From Mycobacterium sp. 1274761.0 (lineage in GTDB: Bacteria; Actinomycetota; Actinomycetes; Mycobacteriales; Mycobacteriaceae): a stretch of 64,000 nucleotides of DNA. The translations under genes and the position numbers were made by a program. Below are positions 18,451 through 26,919 of this stretch, piece after piece (position 1 is the first letter of the stretch; each line of letters starts with the position of its first letter). The notes beneath the pieces were generated by a model. It was given only the letters and a program-made list of their open reading frames with translations, searched no databases and had not been told where the DNA came from. The stretch spans positions 62,001 to 126,000 of the forward strand of contig NZ_LZMC01000055.1 in assembly GCF_001668615.1 (NCBI RefSeq), given 5' to 3'.

Positions 18451-19920
18451 TTACTTCGTGAGCGCGATGTACTTCGTCTCGAGGTACTCCTCGATGCCCT
18501 CGAATCCGCCTTCCCTGCCGAAGCCCGATTCCTTGACGCCGCCGAACGGCGCGGCGGGGTCGGAGATCACCCCGCGGTTCACCCCGACCATTCCGGACTC
18601 GATGGACTCTGCGACGCGCAGCGCACGGTCGAGGTCGCGGGTGTAGATGTAGGCGGCCAGGCCGTACTCGGTGTCGTTGGCGGCCGCGATGCCCTCTTCC
18701 TCGGTGTCGAAGCCGGCGATCGGCGCGACGGGGCCGAACACCTCCTCCTTGAGGATGCGGGCGTCGGCGGGCACGTCGGCCAGCACGGTCGCGGGATAGA
18801 AGTTGCCTGGACCGTCTGGTGCCACGCCGCCGACGGCGACGGTGGCGCCGCGCGACACCGCGTCGGACACCAGTTCAGACACCGTGGACACCTGCTTGGC
18901 GTTGATCAGCGGGCCGAGCGTCGCGGATTCGTCGATGCCCTTGCCCAGCTGGAACTCGCTCATCCGCTTGACCAGCTTTTCGGTGAACTCCTCACGAACC
19001 GCGTTGGCGACGTGGAAGCGGTTGGCGGCCGTGCATGCCTCGCCGCCGTTGCGCATCTTGGCCAGGATCGCGCCCTCAACCGCGGCATCGACGTCGGCAT
19101 CGTCGAACACGATGAACGGCGCGTTGCCGCCGAGCTCCATCGACGTGCGCAGCAGCGCGTCCGAGGATTGCTTGACCAACATCTTGCCGACGCCGGTGGA
19201 CCCGGTGAACGTCAGCTTGCGCAGCCGGCCGTCGTCGATCAGCGCCTTGGTCACGCCGCCGGAGTCCGTGGTCGGCAGCACCGACAGCACGCCCTTAGGC
19301 AGGCCGGCCTCATCCATCAGCTTGGCCAGCAGCAGCATCGTCAGCGGAGTCTCCTGCGCGGGCTTGACGATCATCGTGCAGCCCGCAGCCACTGCGGGCC
19401 CGATCTTGCGGGTGCCCATCGCCAGCGGGAAGTTCCACGGCGTGATCGCGTAGCAGGGGCCGACGGGCTCCTTGGTGACGATGATGCGGCCGCTGCCTGC
19501 GGGGCTGGGGCTGTAGCGGCCGTGGATGCGCACGGCTTCCTCGGCGAACCAGCGGAAGAACTCTGCGCCGTAGGTGACCTCACCCATGCTTTCGCGGAGC
19601 ACCTTGCCCATTTCGAGGGTCATCAGCGTCGCGAGGTCCTCGGCGCGTTCGGTGATCTTCTCGAACACCGATCGCAGCACCTCGCCCCGTTCGCGCGGCG
19701 GGGTGGCCGCCCAGTCGGCCTGCGCCGCTGCGGCCGCATCGAGCGCGGCGATCGCGTCCTCGGCCGTGGCGTTGGCGACAGAGACCAGCACCGAGTCGTC
19801 GGACGGGTCGAGCACGTCGAACGTCGACGAGCTGTCCTTGATGGGCTGACGCTCCTCACCGCCGATCCAGATGCCGGTGGGAACAGACTTCAGCAGGGCT
19901 TCAACTTCCCGGGTATCCAT
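18451..19920 (-). CDS. NAD(P)-dependent succinate-semialdehyde dehydrogenase
   Basis: A 489-residue aldehyde dehydrogenase. Features are the ITPWNFPLAMGTRKI cofactor loop, FTGSTGVGK, the general base Glu in MELGGNAP, nucleophile Cys296 in GGEACTAANR, and EEVFGPVAP. Similarity is to GabD-type enzymes that oxidise succinate semialdehyde to succinate, feeding the TCA cycle. Other short aldehydes remain possible. The ATG start lies 49 bases from the divergent pgi gene, so the promoters share that gap. A second enzyme of this class is encoded at about 23.1-24.7 kb. Confidence 0.9.
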   Translation of the reverse strand: MDTREVEALLKSVPTGIWIGGEERQPIKDSSSTFDVLDPSDDSVLVSVANATAEDAIAALDAAAAAQADWAATPPRERGEVLRSVFEKITERAEDLATLMTLEMGKVLRESMGEVTYGAEFFRWFAEEAVRIHGRYSPSPAGSGRIIVTKEPVGPCYAITPWNFPLAMGTRKIGPAVAAGCTMIVKPAQETPLTMLLLAKLMDEAGLPKGVLSVLPTTDSGGVTKALIDDGRLRKLTFTGSTGVGKMLVKQSSDALLRTSMELGGNAPFIVFDDADVDAAVEGAILAKMRNGGEACTAANRFHVANAVREEFTEKLVKRMSEFQLGKGIDESATLGPLINAKQVSTVSELVSDAVSRGATVAVGGVAPDGPGNFYPATVLADVPADARILKEEVFGPVAPIAGFDTEEEGIAAANDTEYGLAAYIYTRDLDRALRVAESIESGMVGVNRGVISDPAAPFGGVKESGFGREGGFEGIEEYLETKYIALTK

Positions 19921-19969
19921 AAGTCTCTCTTACACCTTTGTTCACACGCCCGCACTAACCTCTTGAGGC

Positions 19970-21637
19970 ATGGGCGCCCAGACGCAGCAGATACCCGACA
20001 TCACCGCCACTCAAGCGTGGCAAGCGCTTGCGCGTCATCATGATCAGATCCGTGACGCGCATCTGCGCGAGCTGTTCGACGAGGATCCGGATCGCGGCTC
20101 GGAGCTGACGTTGACGGTCGGAGATCTCTACATCGACTACAGCAAGCACCGAATCACGCGTGACACCGTGAAGCTGCTCATCGAGCTCGCCCGGGCCGCC
20201 GGCCTCGAACAGCACCGCGACGCGATGTTCGCCGGCGTGCACATCAACACCTCCGAGGACCGAGCGGTACTGCACACTGCACTGCGGCAGCCGCGAGGCG
20301 CCGAGCTGACCGTCGACGGCCAGGACGTTGTAAGCGACGTGCACGAGGTGCTGGACCGGATGGGCGAGTTCACCGATCGGCTGCGCAGCGGCGAGTGGAC
20401 CGGCGCCACGGGCCAGCGGATCACGACCGTCATCAACATCGGCATCGGCGGCTCGGACCTCGGCCCGGTGATGGTCTACAACGCGCTGCGCCACTACGCC
20501 GACGCCGGCATCTCGTGCCGGTTCGTGTCGAACGTCGATCCCGCCGATCTGGTGGCCAAACTGGCCGGACTCGACCCCGCCACAACGCTTTTCGTCGTCG
20601 CGTCCAAGACGTTTTCGACACTGGAGACGCTCACCAACGCGACGGCCGCGCGACGCTGGCTCACCGACGCGCTGGGCGACGCGGCGGTCGCCAAGCACTT
20701 CGTCGCGGTGTCGACCAACAAGAAGCTGGTCGACGATTTCGGCATCAACACCGACAACATGTTCGGGTTCTGGGACTGGGTCGGCGGGCGCTACTCGGTG
20801 GACTCGGCGATCGGGTTGTCGGTGATGGCGGCCATTGGCAAGGAGCGATTCGCGGAGTTTCTGGCCGGATTCCACATCGTCGACGAACACTTCCGCACAG
20901 CACCGCTGGAGGCGAATGCGCCTGCGCTGCTTGGCCTCATCGGCCTGTGGTACAACAACTTCTTCGGCGCACAATCGCGCGCGGTGCTGCCGTACTCCAA
21001 CGACATGGCGCGGTTTGCCGCCTATCTGCAGCAGCTGACCATGGAGTCGAACGGGAAATCCGTGCACGCCGACGGCACACCCGTCACCACCGACACCGGT
21101 GAAATCTTCTGGGGTGAGCCGGGAACCAACGGCCAGCATGCGTTCTATCAATTGCTGCACCAGGGCACGCGGCTGATCCCCGCCGACTTCATCGGGTTCA
21201 GCCAACCGACCGACGACCTGCCCACCGCTGACGGCAGCGGCAGCATGCACGACTTGCTGATGAGCAACTTCTTCGCCCAGACCCAGGTGCTGGCGTTCGG
21301 TAAGACCGCCGACGAGATCGCCGCCGAAGGCACGCCGCCAGAAGTGGTGCCGCACAAGGTGATGCCGGGCAATCGGCCCTCGACGTCGATCCTCGGCACG
21401 CAGCTGACCCCGTCGACCATCGGCCAGCTGATCGCGCTCTACGAGCACCAGGTGTTCACCGAAGGTGTCATCTGGGGCATCGACTCGTTCGACCAGTGGG
21501 GAGTCGAGTTGGGCAAGACGCAGGCCAAGGCGCTGCTGCCGGTGATCACGGCCGACGCGTCGCCGCCGAAGCAGTCGGACAGCTCAACCGATGCGTTGGT
21601 GCGGCGCTACCGCACCGAGCGCGGCCGCAGCGCCTGA
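19970..21637 (+). CDS. pgi: Glucose-6-phosphate isomerase
   Basis: A 555-residue phosphoglucose isomerase that interconverts glucose 6-phosphate and fructose 6-phosphate in the cytosol. Visible motifs are [31 protein letters not shown] for phosphate binding, the signature [46 protein letters not shown] with the catalytic Glu and His, and a C-terminal [11 protein letters not shown] with catalytic Lys. Length is normal for the actinobacterial enzyme. An elaborate hairpin follows the stop. Confidence 0.98.
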   Translation: MGAQTQQIPDITATQAWQALARHHDQIRDAHLRELFDEDPDRGSELTLTVGDLYIDYSKHRITRDTVKLLIELARAAGLEQHRDAMFAGVHINTSEDRAVLHTALRQPRGAELTVDGQDVVSDVHEVLDRMGEFTDRLRSGEWTGATGQRITTVINIGIGGSDLGPVMVYNALRHYADAGISCRFVSNVDPADLVAKLAGLDPATTLFVVASKTFSTLETLTNATAARRWLTDALGDAAVAKHFVAVSTNKKLVDDFGINTDNMFGFWDWVGGRYSVDSAIGLSVMAAIGKERFAEFLAGFHIVDEHFRTAPLEANAPALLGLIGLWYNNFFGAQSRAVLPYSNDMARFAAYLQQLTMESNGKSVHADGTPVTTDTGEIFWGEPGTNGQHAFYQLLHQGTRLIPADFIGFSQPTDDLPTADGSGSMHDLLMSNFFAQTQVLAFGKTADEIAAEGTPPEVVPHKVMPGNRPSTSILGTQLTPSTIGQLIALYEHQVFTEGVIWGIDSFDQWGVELGKTQAKALLPVITADASPPKQSDSSTDALVRRYRTERGRSA

Positions 21638-21650
21638 GCCTGCTTTTCGT

Positions 21651-21707
21651 CGAAACGATATTCCAGCACGCAAAGTTCGAGAGAGGGCGTGCTGGAATTC
21701 CGTTTCG
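21651..21707. terminator. Long hairpin between convergent pgi and SDR genes
   Basis: Arms 21651-21671 and 21687-21707 pair over 19 of 21 positions (an AT/GA mismatch after CGAAACG) around a 15-base loop. It begins 13 bases after the pgi stop and ends 25 bases before the SDR stop, fitting a bidirectional terminator or a dispersed intergenic palindrome. Confidence 0.7.
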
Positions 21708-21732
21708 CGGAAAAGACGCCGCGCGAGCGTGT

Positions 21733-22482
21733 CTAGGCGAACGGCTTGGTGAGCCGCGGCGGCAGCAGCTTCATCACCTGCACCAACGGCGCCCACGGCC
21801 AGAACGGCACCGCGGCACGGCCGGATTCCCGCTCGATCGCGTTGACCATGGCCTTGGTGCCGGTTTCGTTGTCGACCATCAACATCGTCGACGCCGACTT
21901 GGCTGTCATCTCGGATTCGATGTAGCCGGGCTCGAGGACCGTTATCTTGATCGGCCCGTTCGGGTACTCGGCGCGCAGCGACTCGCCCAACGAGGACACC
22001 CCCGCCTTGCTGGCGGCGTAGGCGGCCTTGACGCCGGGGACACCCTTATTGCCCAGCACCGACGAGATCAGCACGAGGTGGCCGCCGCCGGCGTTGGTGA
22101 ACATCTCGATGGCCGTCTCGATCTGCACCAGGGCGGCGATCAGGTTGGTCTCGATGGTCGCCTTGTTGGCCCACAGCTTGCCCGAGCCCAGCCGGGCGCC
22201 CTTGCCGATACCCGCGTTGACGATGATCCGGTCGATGCCGCCCAGCTGATCCTCCAGCTCGGCGAACACCTTGGGTACCTGGTCGTGGTCGTTGACGTCG
22301 AGCGCGGCGACCGCGACGTTGATGCCGGGGTGCCGCTGGGTGAGCTCAGCCTTGAGCTCCTCGAGGCGATCGACGCGACGGGCGCATAGCGCGACGTCGC
22401 GGCCCTTGGCGGCGAACGCCCTGGCCATGCCCGCACCCAGACCGCTGCTGGCACCGGTGATCAAGATCTTCTGCCGTGTCAC
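21733..22482 (-). CDS. Short-chain dehydrogenase/reductase (Rv0945-like)
   Basis: A 249-residue classical SDR. The NAD(P) loop TGASSGLG is at residues 9-16, an ARR after beta-strand 2 suggests NADP preference, IVNAG is the NNAG-type motif, and catalytic Ser is in LISS with Tyr155 and Lys159 in YAASK. A hydrophobic C-terminus (PFWPWAPLVQVMKLLPPRL) may associate with membrane. The substrate is unknown. Position beside pgi matches Rv0945-Rv0946c. The start faces the secreted chorismate mutase gene across 26 bases, so both promoters are very compact. Confidence 0.88.
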   Translation of the reverse strand: MTRQKILITGASSGLGAGMARAFAAKGRDVALCARRVDRLEELKAELTQRHPGINVAVAALDVNDHDQVPKVFAELEDQLGGIDRIIVNAGIGKGARLGSGKLWANKATIETNLIAALVQIETAIEMFTNAGGGHLVLISSVLGNKGVPGVKAAYAASKAGVSSLGESLRAEYPNGPIKITVLEPGYIESEMTAKSASTMLMVDNETGTKAMVNAIERESGRAAVPFWPWAPLVQVMKLLPPRLTKPFA

Positions 22483-22508
22483 CCGGATAGCCTAAGCATG
22501 ATGGGCGC

Positions 22509-23075
22509 ATGACCCGTAATCGAAGAGCTGTTCTGCTGCTGACCGGACTGCTGATCGGCCCGCTGCCCGGGGTCGCGTCTGCCGAGCCCGCCGGTCCGCT
22601 GTACCGGCTCGTCGACACGGCCGCACAGCGGCTGGCGACGGCCGACCCGGTAGCGGCCTCCAAGTGGATCGACGGCGGCCCGATCACCGATGCGCAACGC
22701 GCCGATCAGGTCCTCAACGCCGCCGCCGACGACGCCACCGCCCACGGCGTCGACCCCGGCTATGTGCGGGCCGTGTTCACCGACCAGATCCACGCGACCG
22801 AAGGCGTGGAGTACATCCGGTTCGCACAGTGGAAGTTCGATCCTGCCGCCGCACCGACGTCGGCCCCCGACTTGGCCCAATCCCGCGCCGCGATCGACGG
22901 CTTCAACACGGTGATGGTGGATGAGATTGCCTTGCAATGGAATTCGCTGCACAGCCCGTCTTGTCCCACCGACCTGCAACGAGCAGTAGAAGCGGTCGGC
23001 GCCAGCAGGCAACTGGACGCCCTCTACCGACAGGCCTTGTCGTCTGCTACACGCTCGTATTGCGGGCTCAGCTAA
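22509..23075 (+). CDS. Secreted chorismate mutase, AroQ-gamma type
   Basis: A 188-residue protein with a signal peptide (MTRNRRAVLLLTGLLIG..., cleavage after GVASA near residue 25). The body resembles exported AroQ-gamma chorismate mutases such as Rv1885c: LYRLVDTAAQRLATADPVAASKW, GPITDAQRADQVL, and VFTDQIHATEGVEYIRFAQW. Two late cysteines (SPSCPT and SYCGLS) match the disulfide of that class. It would convert chorismate to prephenate outside the cytoplasm, where its role is unsettled. This is the second chorismate mutase in the window and is unrelated in domain form to the intracellular one. Confidence 0.88.
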   Translation: MTRNRRAVLLLTGLLIGPLPGVASAEPAGPLYRLVDTAAQRLATADPVAASKWIDGGPITDAQRADQVLNAAADDATAHGVDPGYVRAVFTDQIHATEGVEYIRFAQWKFDPAAAPTSAPDLAQSRAAIDGFNTVMVDEIALQWNSLHSPSCPTDLQRAVEAVGASRQLDALYRQALSSATRSYCGLS

Positions 23076-23095
23076 GCGAACGGGCAGCCTCAGCC

Positions 23096-24670
23096 CTACT
23101 TCACACCGGGAATGCGACGAAGCGCCTTCAGCCCCACGGTCATAACACGGGCATACCGGTCGGCGCGAATCCATGACGGCGCACCGACGGGCAGCACCCG
23201 CTCGGTCGCGATCGTCTGGGACTCGGTGTACTTCAGGATCCCATGCTCGCCATGGCGGCGCCCCACCCCGGAGTCCTTCATGCCGCCCATCGGCGCGTCG
23301 ACCGATGCCCACGCCGCGGCATAGGCCTCGTTGACGTTGACGGTGCCCGCTTGCAGGCGCGCAGCGACCCGCCTACCGCGGTCCGGATCTGAGGTCCACA
23401 CGCTGAAATTCAGTCCGAATCGGCTGTCATTCGCCTTCGCGATCGCCTCCTCCTCTGATTCCACCGGGTAGAGCGAGACCACCGGGCCGAAGGTCTCATC
23501 TTGATACGCGTCCATCCCGTCGCGCACACCGGCCAGGATCGTCGGCTCGTAGAAATACGGGCCGATGTCTGGCCTGGCCTGCCCGCCGGCGAGCACCGTC
23601 GCGCCTTTGGCAACCGCGTCGTCGACATGCTGCGTGACCGTCTCCAATTGTTTTTCGTTGATCAGCGACCCCATGTCAGCTGAATAGTCAAGGTTTGCAG
23701 TGAGTTTCATGGCCTTCGTAGCGGCGACGAAGCGATCGACGAAGTCGTTCCACATGGTTGTCGGCACGTAGATGCGTTCGATAGAGATGCACAGCTGGCC
23801 GGAGTTCGAGAACGCTGCCCGCACCGCACCACGCGCAGCCTTACCGACATCGGCGTCGTCGAGCACGAGGAGGGCGTTCTTTCCGCCCAGCTCCATCGAA
23901 TAGTCGATCAACCGCTCGGCGGCTTGCTTGGCAACCGTCCGGCCGGTGCTCGTCGAGCCGGTGAACATCAAATAGTCGGCCTCCTCGATGATCGGGCTGC
24001 CAAGTTCCGAGCCTGGTCCGGTGACCGTTTGCACCAGGCCGGGCGGCATGCCTGCCCGCTCGAGCATCGCGACGGCCCATAGATGCGAGAACGGGGTTCT
24101 GTCATCCGGTTTGGCCAGTACCGCGTTGCCGGCGACAAGCGCTGGCAGTGCGTCGCTGATTCCGAGGGTGAGTGGATAGTTCCACGGTGAAATGACGCCG
24201 ACCAGCCCCTTCGGATGATGGTGTTCCCACACCTCCGTGAGCATCAACTGCACACCTTGTCGACGCTTGGGCCGTAGGTAATCCTCGGCGGTGTTGGCGT
24301 AGTAGCGCGACGTGAGCGCGACATCGATGACCTCTTCGAAAGCGTGCCTGCGGGCCTTTCCGTTCTCCAGCTGGATCAGATCGAGCACCTCGTCCTGATG
24401 AGCCAGCACCAAGTCGTGCAGTCGCACCAGCACTTCGGCGCGTTCGGATATCGGTCTGGCGGCCCACCGCGCCTGCACTTCACGAGCGCGGCGTGCGGCC
24501 GCGGCGACGTCGGCGGCGGTGCAGTGTGGCACCTTGCCGAGCATCCTGCCCGTCATCGCGTCGGTGATCTCCCGGTGACGGGAGGCGTCGGCAGCGGATA
24601 CCCGTTGCGCCAGGTCTTTCAGCAGCGGAGCGATGCGAGTGGCGCTGCCGGGAGTCTGCAGTGTCGTCAT
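23096..24670 (-). CDS. gabD2: Succinic semialdehyde dehydrogenase, GabD2 type
   Basis: A 524-residue aldehyde dehydrogenase of the mycobacterial GabD2 (Rv1731) type. Visible are ISPWNYPLTLGISDALPAL, FTGSTSTGRTVAK, the base Glu in MELGGKNALLVLDDAD, nucleophile Cys294 in NSGQLCISIER, and ETFGPVVSLYPVE. It probably oxidises succinate semialdehyde with NADP. The ATG at 24670 was chosen for its upstream GGAGAG. A TTG five codons earlier is less likely. It is convergent with the secreted chorismate mutase. The 172 bases between it and fpg hold no recognisable gene. Confidence 0.88.
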   Translation of the reverse strand: MTTLQTPGSATRIAPLLKDLAQRVSAADASRHREITDAMTGRMLGKVPHCTAADVAAAARRAREVQARWAARPISERAEVLVRLHDLVLAHQDEVLDLIQLENGKARRHAFEEVIDVALTSRYYANTAEDYLRPKRRQGVQLMLTEVWEHHHPKGLVGVISPWNYPLTLGISDALPALVAGNAVLAKPDDRTPFSHLWAVAMLERAGMPPGLVQTVTGPGSELGSPIIEEADYLMFTGSTSTGRTVAKQAAERLIDYSMELGGKNALLVLDDADVGKAARGAVRAAFSNSGQLCISIERIYVPTTMWNDFVDRFVAATKAMKLTANLDYSADMGSLINEKQLETVTQHVDDAVAKGATVLAGGQARPDIGPYFYEPTILAGVRDGMDAYQDETFGPVVSLYPVESEEEAIAKANDSRFGLNFSVWTSDPDRGRRVAARLQAGTVNVNEAYAAAWASVDAPMGGMKDSGVGRRHGEHGILKYTESQTIATERVLPVGAPSWIRADRYARVMTVGLKALRRIPGVK

Positions 24671-24842
24671 GGCGTTGCTCTCCAAACAGGGTCGGTTCGG
24701 CTTCGTCGCGGCGTCTGTGTGCCATGGACCGATTCGAATGGCGCGCCGATGATCGTGACGCCGACGCGGGTTTTCTGTGCTATGGCTGCGGGTTGCCCAA
24801 TCGAGTCCGCGTTAAGCGCCTTTCTCAGAATTACACAAGCCA

Positions 24843-25766
24843 CTACTTGAGCAGCCGCGACATCCGCCGGTCCGCGAGCACCTTGCCGCCGGTCTGGCAG
24901 GTCGGGCAGTACTGAAAGGACTTGTCGGCGAACGAGACTTCGCGCACCGTGTCGCCGCACACCGGGCACGGCAGCCCGGTGCGGGCATGCACGCGCAGCC
25001 CGGATCGCTTCTCCCCCTTCAGCGTCGCGGCCTGCTGGCCGACCGACCGCGACACCGCGTCGGTGAGCACCGAGATCATCGCGTCGTGCAGCGACGCGAG
25101 CTGTGCCTCGGTCAGCTTGCCCGCGGTCGCGAAGGGCGACAGCTTGGCGACGTGCAAAATCTCGTCGCTGTAGGCGTTGCCGATACCGGCGATCACCTTC
25201 TGGTCGGTGATGACGGTTTTGATGCGGCCGTTCTGCCCTGCCAGCGCGTCGGCCAGCCCTTCGAGGCTGAGCGACAGCGCGTCGGGGCCCAACGAGGCGA
25301 TCTGCGGAATCGACATCGGATCGCGGACCAGCCACACCGCGAGGCGTTTCTGGGTGCCGGCCTCGGTGAGGTCGAACCCCGGAGCCGCAGCGGCGGCGAC
25401 ATCAGACCCCGGAGCCGCAGCGGCGGCGACATCAGACCCCGCGCCCTCCCCTGCCGTGCCCAGATGAACCCGCATCGCGATCGGCCCTTTGCCGGGCTTC
25501 AGCGGCGCCGCGGCGAGCTTGTCCGACCAGCGCAACCAGCCCGCCCGCGACAGATGGGTGATCAGATGCAGGCCGCCGGCCTCCAACCCCAGGTACTTGC
25601 CCCACCGGTTGGCGCCCTCCACTTGCTGACCATGCAGTGCCGTCGTCGGCGGATCGAACGTCTTGAGCACCGACAGCGCCGCGACGTCGACGCGGCCGAC
25701 GGTCAGTCCGACGGCGTGCCGGCGCAGATGATCGGCGAGCGCTTCGACCTCGGGAAGTTCGGGCAT
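24843..25766 (-). CDS. Formamidopyrimidine-DNA glycosylase family protein (Fpg2-like)
   Basis: A 307-residue Fpg/Nei DNA glycosylase for oxidised bases. The N-terminus MPELPEVE supplies catalytic Pro2 and Glu3. The helix-two-turn-helix region has GIGNAYSDEILHVAKLSP, and a C4 zinc finger uses Cys267, 270, 287 and 290 (CPVCG...CPTC). Two copies of a ten-residue Ala-rich unit, GSDVAAAAAP, sit at about residues 109-128 in the N-terminal domain and arise from an exact 30-base tandem duplication. M. tuberculosis Rv0944, in the same relative place, is a much shorter fragment. The gene is third in a run with cobF and a holin-like gene. Confidence 0.9.
   Translation of the reverse strand: MPELPEVEALADHLRRHAVGLTVGRVDVAALSVLKTFDPPTTALHGQQVEGANRWGKYLGLEAGGLHLITHLSRAGWLRWSDKLAAAPLKPGKGPIAMRVHLGTAGEGAGSDVAAAAAPGSDVAAAAAPGFDLTEAGTQKRLAVWLVRDPMSIPQIASLGPDALSLSLEGLADALAGQNGRIKTVITDQKVIAGIGNAYSDEILHVAKLSPFATAGKLTEAQLASLHDAMISVLTDAVSRSVGQQAATLKGEKRSGLRVHARTGLPCPVCGDTVREVSFADKSFQYCPTCQTGGKVLADRRMSRLLK
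25381..25440. repeat. Exact 30-base tandem duplication inside fpg
   Basis: Bases 25381-25410 and 25411-25440 are identical. The unit keeps the frame and adds ten residues (GSDVAAAAAP) per copy. Copy number could vary between strains. Confidence 0.95.
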
Positions 25767-25771
25767 GGTAT

Positions 25772-26155
25772 TCAGTCTGCCCGCACGACGAGTGACAGCA
25801 GCCAGCTGACGACCGACAGGACGATCGCCGCCCAGATCGCCGTCCACCAGAAGTCCGCGATGTAGAGGCCCCAGTGCGTGGTGTGCTCGGTGATCCGCGA
25901 GGTGATCCACAGCATCAGCGCGTTGACCACGATGTGGAACAAGCCGAGCGTCAGGATGTAGAGCGGAATCGAGATGACCGCCACGATCGGCTTGATGATC
26001 GCGTTGACCAACCCGAAGATGACCGCGACGACAAGGATGATTCCCACCCGTTGCAGGGTGGTGTCGCCGCCGACGAACTCGACCCCCGACACGACGAGCG
26101 TGACGATCCACAACGCCAGCCCCGTCAGCGCCGCCCGCAGCAGAAAAGCCACCAT
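25772..26155 (-). CDS. Phage-holin-family / DUF360-like membrane protein
   Basis: A 127-residue protein made almost wholly of four hydrophobic helices (FLLRAALTGLALWIVTLVVS, VGIILVVAVIFGLVNAIIKPIV, IPLYILTLGLFHIVVNALML, WWTAIWAAIVLSVVSWLLSL). The NAIIKP motif after helix 2 is typical of the small membrane family usually labelled phage holin family; there is no prophage here. Its ATG lies 5 bases after the cobF stop and its stop 5 bases before fpg, so all three share a transcript. Function is unknown. Confidence 0.8.
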   Translation of the reverse strand: MVAFLLRAALTGLALWIVTLVVSGVEFVGGDTTLQRVGIILVVAVIFGLVNAIIKPIVAVISIPLYILTLGLFHIVVNALMLWITSRITEHTTHWGLYIADFWWTAIWAAIVLSVVSWLLSLVVRAD

Positions 26156-26160
26156 GGCGC

Positions 26161-26904
26161 TCAGTCTGCCGCGCGCAGCAGATAGGTGTCCATGATCCAG
26201 CCGTGCCGAGCGCGCGCCTCGGCGCGCATCGTCTCGATTCGATCCCCGACATCGCCGACGGTGCCCGACGCCAGCATCTCGTCGGGAGTGCCGAGGTAGG
26301 CGCCCCACCAGATGCGAGTCTGCGGTGGGCAGTTCTGGAAAGCGCAGTCGCCGTCGAGCATGATCACCGCGCTGCCCGCCAAGCCGTCTGCCGTCAGCCG
26401 CCGACCGGTCGTGATCAGCACGGGTTCGCCAATGTCGTTGAGCGGTATGCGATGTCGGGCCGTCAATGCCTGGATCGCGGTGATCCCCGGGATGACGTCG
26501 TAGACGATCTCCACTCGCGATGCCACCGCATCGAGGATTCGCAACGTGCTGTCGTACAGCGACGGGTCGCCCCACGCCAGGAAGGCGCCGACGCCATCGG
26601 GCGGCAGTTCTCGTTCGATCGCATCGGCCCACACCGCTGCGCGCGCTGCATGCCAATCGGCGACGGCCTGTCGATATTCGGTGTCGGTGGCCCGCGGCGG
26701 GTCGGTCAGTTCGACGAACCGGTATCCGGGATCGGTGATGAACCGCTCGCAGATCAGCCGTCGCAGTGCGACCAGGTCGCTTTTGTGCGGCCCCTTGTCC
26801 ATCGCGAAGAACACCTGGGTGTCGTTGAGCGCGCGGACGGCCTGCGCGGTCACGTAATCGGGATCGCCTGCACCGATACCGATGACGTGGATCCGACGAG
26901 TCAC
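26161..26904 (-). CDS. cobF: Precorrin-6A synthase (deacetylating)
   Basis: A 247-residue SAM-dependent methyltransferase of the tetrapyrrole methylase fold. CobF methylates C1 of precorrin-5 and releases acetate, giving precorrin-6A in aerobic cobalamin synthesis. Motifs include IHVIGIGAGDPDYVTAQAV at the N-terminus, FLAWGDPSLYDSTLRIL, DVIPGITAIQALTARHRIPL and the C-terminal RHGWIMDTYLLRAAD. No other cob gene is adjacent and no cobalamin riboswitch was seen upstream. cobF is absent from M. tuberculosis complex genomes but present in environmental mycobacteria, in agreement with this locus being intact here. Confidence 0.93.
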   Translation of the reverse strand: MTRRIHVIGIGAGDPDYVTAQAVRALNDTQVFFAMDKGPHKSDLVALRRLICERFITDPGYRFVELTDPPRATDTEYRQAVADWHAARAAVWADAIERELPPDGVGAFLAWGDPSLYDSTLRILDAVASRVEIVYDVIPGITAIQALTARHRIPLNDIGEPVLITTGRRLTADGLAGSAVIMLDGDCAFQNCPPQTRIWWGAYLGTPDEMLASGTVGDVGDRIETMRAEARARHGWIMDTYLLRAAD

Positions 26905-26919
26905 GCCCGTGAGTATGCG

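Noticed and set aside
24671..24842. Short open frames in the gap between gabD2 and fpg
   Set aside because: They overlap both neighbours, lack ribosome sites and have no recognisable protein features; the gap is probably promoter sequence.
25772..26155. Prophage remnant suggested by a holin-like protein
   Set aside because: The protein is a widespread chromosomal membrane family and no phage genes are nearby.
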